5,371 nt of DNA, taken from Methanobacteriota archaeon. Lineage in GTDB: Archaea; Methanobacteriota; Methanobacteria; Methanobacteriales; Methanobacteriaceae. The notes beneath the pieces were generated by a model. It was not told the origin of the DNA, did not search any database, and saw only the letters and a list, made by a program, of their open reading frames with translations. The position numbers and the translations under genes were made by a program. This document shows positions 5,257-5,371 of the stretch, in pieces. Where the stretch lies: the NCBI GenBank assembly GCA_023436175.1, contig JAEZKE010000087.1, positions 1 through 5,371 on the forward strand, written 5' to 3'. The first letter of the stretch is position 1; each line of letters starts with the position of its first letter.

Positions 5257-5262
5257 GGAGGT
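5257..5262 (+). promoter_or_regulatory. Strong ribosome binding site of alba
   Basis: GGAGGT, six bases before the ATG at 5269, is a full match to the archaeal Shine-Dalgarno consensus, the strongest in the window. It fits high expression of the chromatin protein downstream. Confidence 0.88.
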
Positions 5263-5268
5263 AAAGTG

Positions 5269-5371
5269 ATGTCAGAGGAAAATGTTGTATACATTGGAAA
5301 TAAACCCGTAATGAACTATGTTTTAGCTGTCGTGACTCAAATGAACGGCGGAACTTCAGAAGTTATTTTAA
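5269..5371 (+). CDS. albA: Alba chromatin DNA/RNA-binding protein, 3' end outside window
   Basis: Alba is a small, abundant archaeal protein that coats DNA and also binds RNA as a dimer. The first 34 residues are visible and full Alba proteins are about 90 residues, so roughly 55-60 are cut off by the window edge. The stretch [18 protein letters not shown] (6-23) is the hallmark N-terminal strand and helix of the family, and NGGTSEVIL begins the second strand. In crenarchaeal Alba (Sso10b) the motif is GKKPVMNY, with the first lysine reported as the acetylated, DNA-contacting residue. Here that position is Asn11 and only Lys12 remains, so control by acetylation at this site is not possible. 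The gene has its own TATA box and a strong ribosome site. The family call is firm. Confidence 0.95.

Noticed and set aside
4862..5268. tRNA, CRISPR array or small protein gene in the long gap before alba
   Set aside because: No T-loop or cloverleaf pattern, no regularly spaced repeats, and only very short frames broken by stops.

Overview
The window looks like chromosomal DNA of an AT-rich methanogen of the order Methanobacteriales, most likely a Methanobacterium-type organism. This rests on four things: a DUF63 archaeal membrane protein, an Alba chromatin protein with an archaeal TATA promoter, a LeuA of methanogen type, and receiver-PAS proteins of a style common in Methanobacterium. No database search was possible, so the taxonomy is recognition from protein sequence only.

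Layout: everything is on the + strand. The 3' part of a universal stress protein (UspA fold) runs off the left edge. A DUF63 integral membrane protein follows (553-1353), apparently translated without a Shine-Dalgarno site. Next is a full-length 2-isopropylmalate synthase, LeuA (1491-3008), the entry step of leucine synthesis. A 282-base AT-rich gap leads to two tandem paralogues (3291-4043 and 4094-4861), each a receiver domain plus one PAS domain with no kinase or DNA-binding output. A 407-base AT-rich gap with long inverted repeats ends in a clear TATA box and strong Shine-Dalgarno site in front of alba, whose first 34 codons close the window.

The genes do not form one pathway. UspA, DUF63, LeuA and Alba look like separate housekeeping units with their own signals. 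The two receiver-PAS genes are a signalling pair made by tandem duplication, and they may share a transcript because only 50 bases separate them. Both must work through partner proteins, since each ends at the close of its PAS domain.

The most unusual points are: (1) both receivers carry an 8-residue segment repeated in tandem at the switch lysine, giving a second lysine before the conserved Pro-Phe; (2) a long-range stem (4934-5082) whose two exceptions to Watson-Crick pairing in the 17-bp core are both G-U pairs in + strand RNA; (3) a 15-bp bulged hairpin just upstream of the alba promoter; (4) a run of seven G serving as the ribosome binding site of the second receiver gene.
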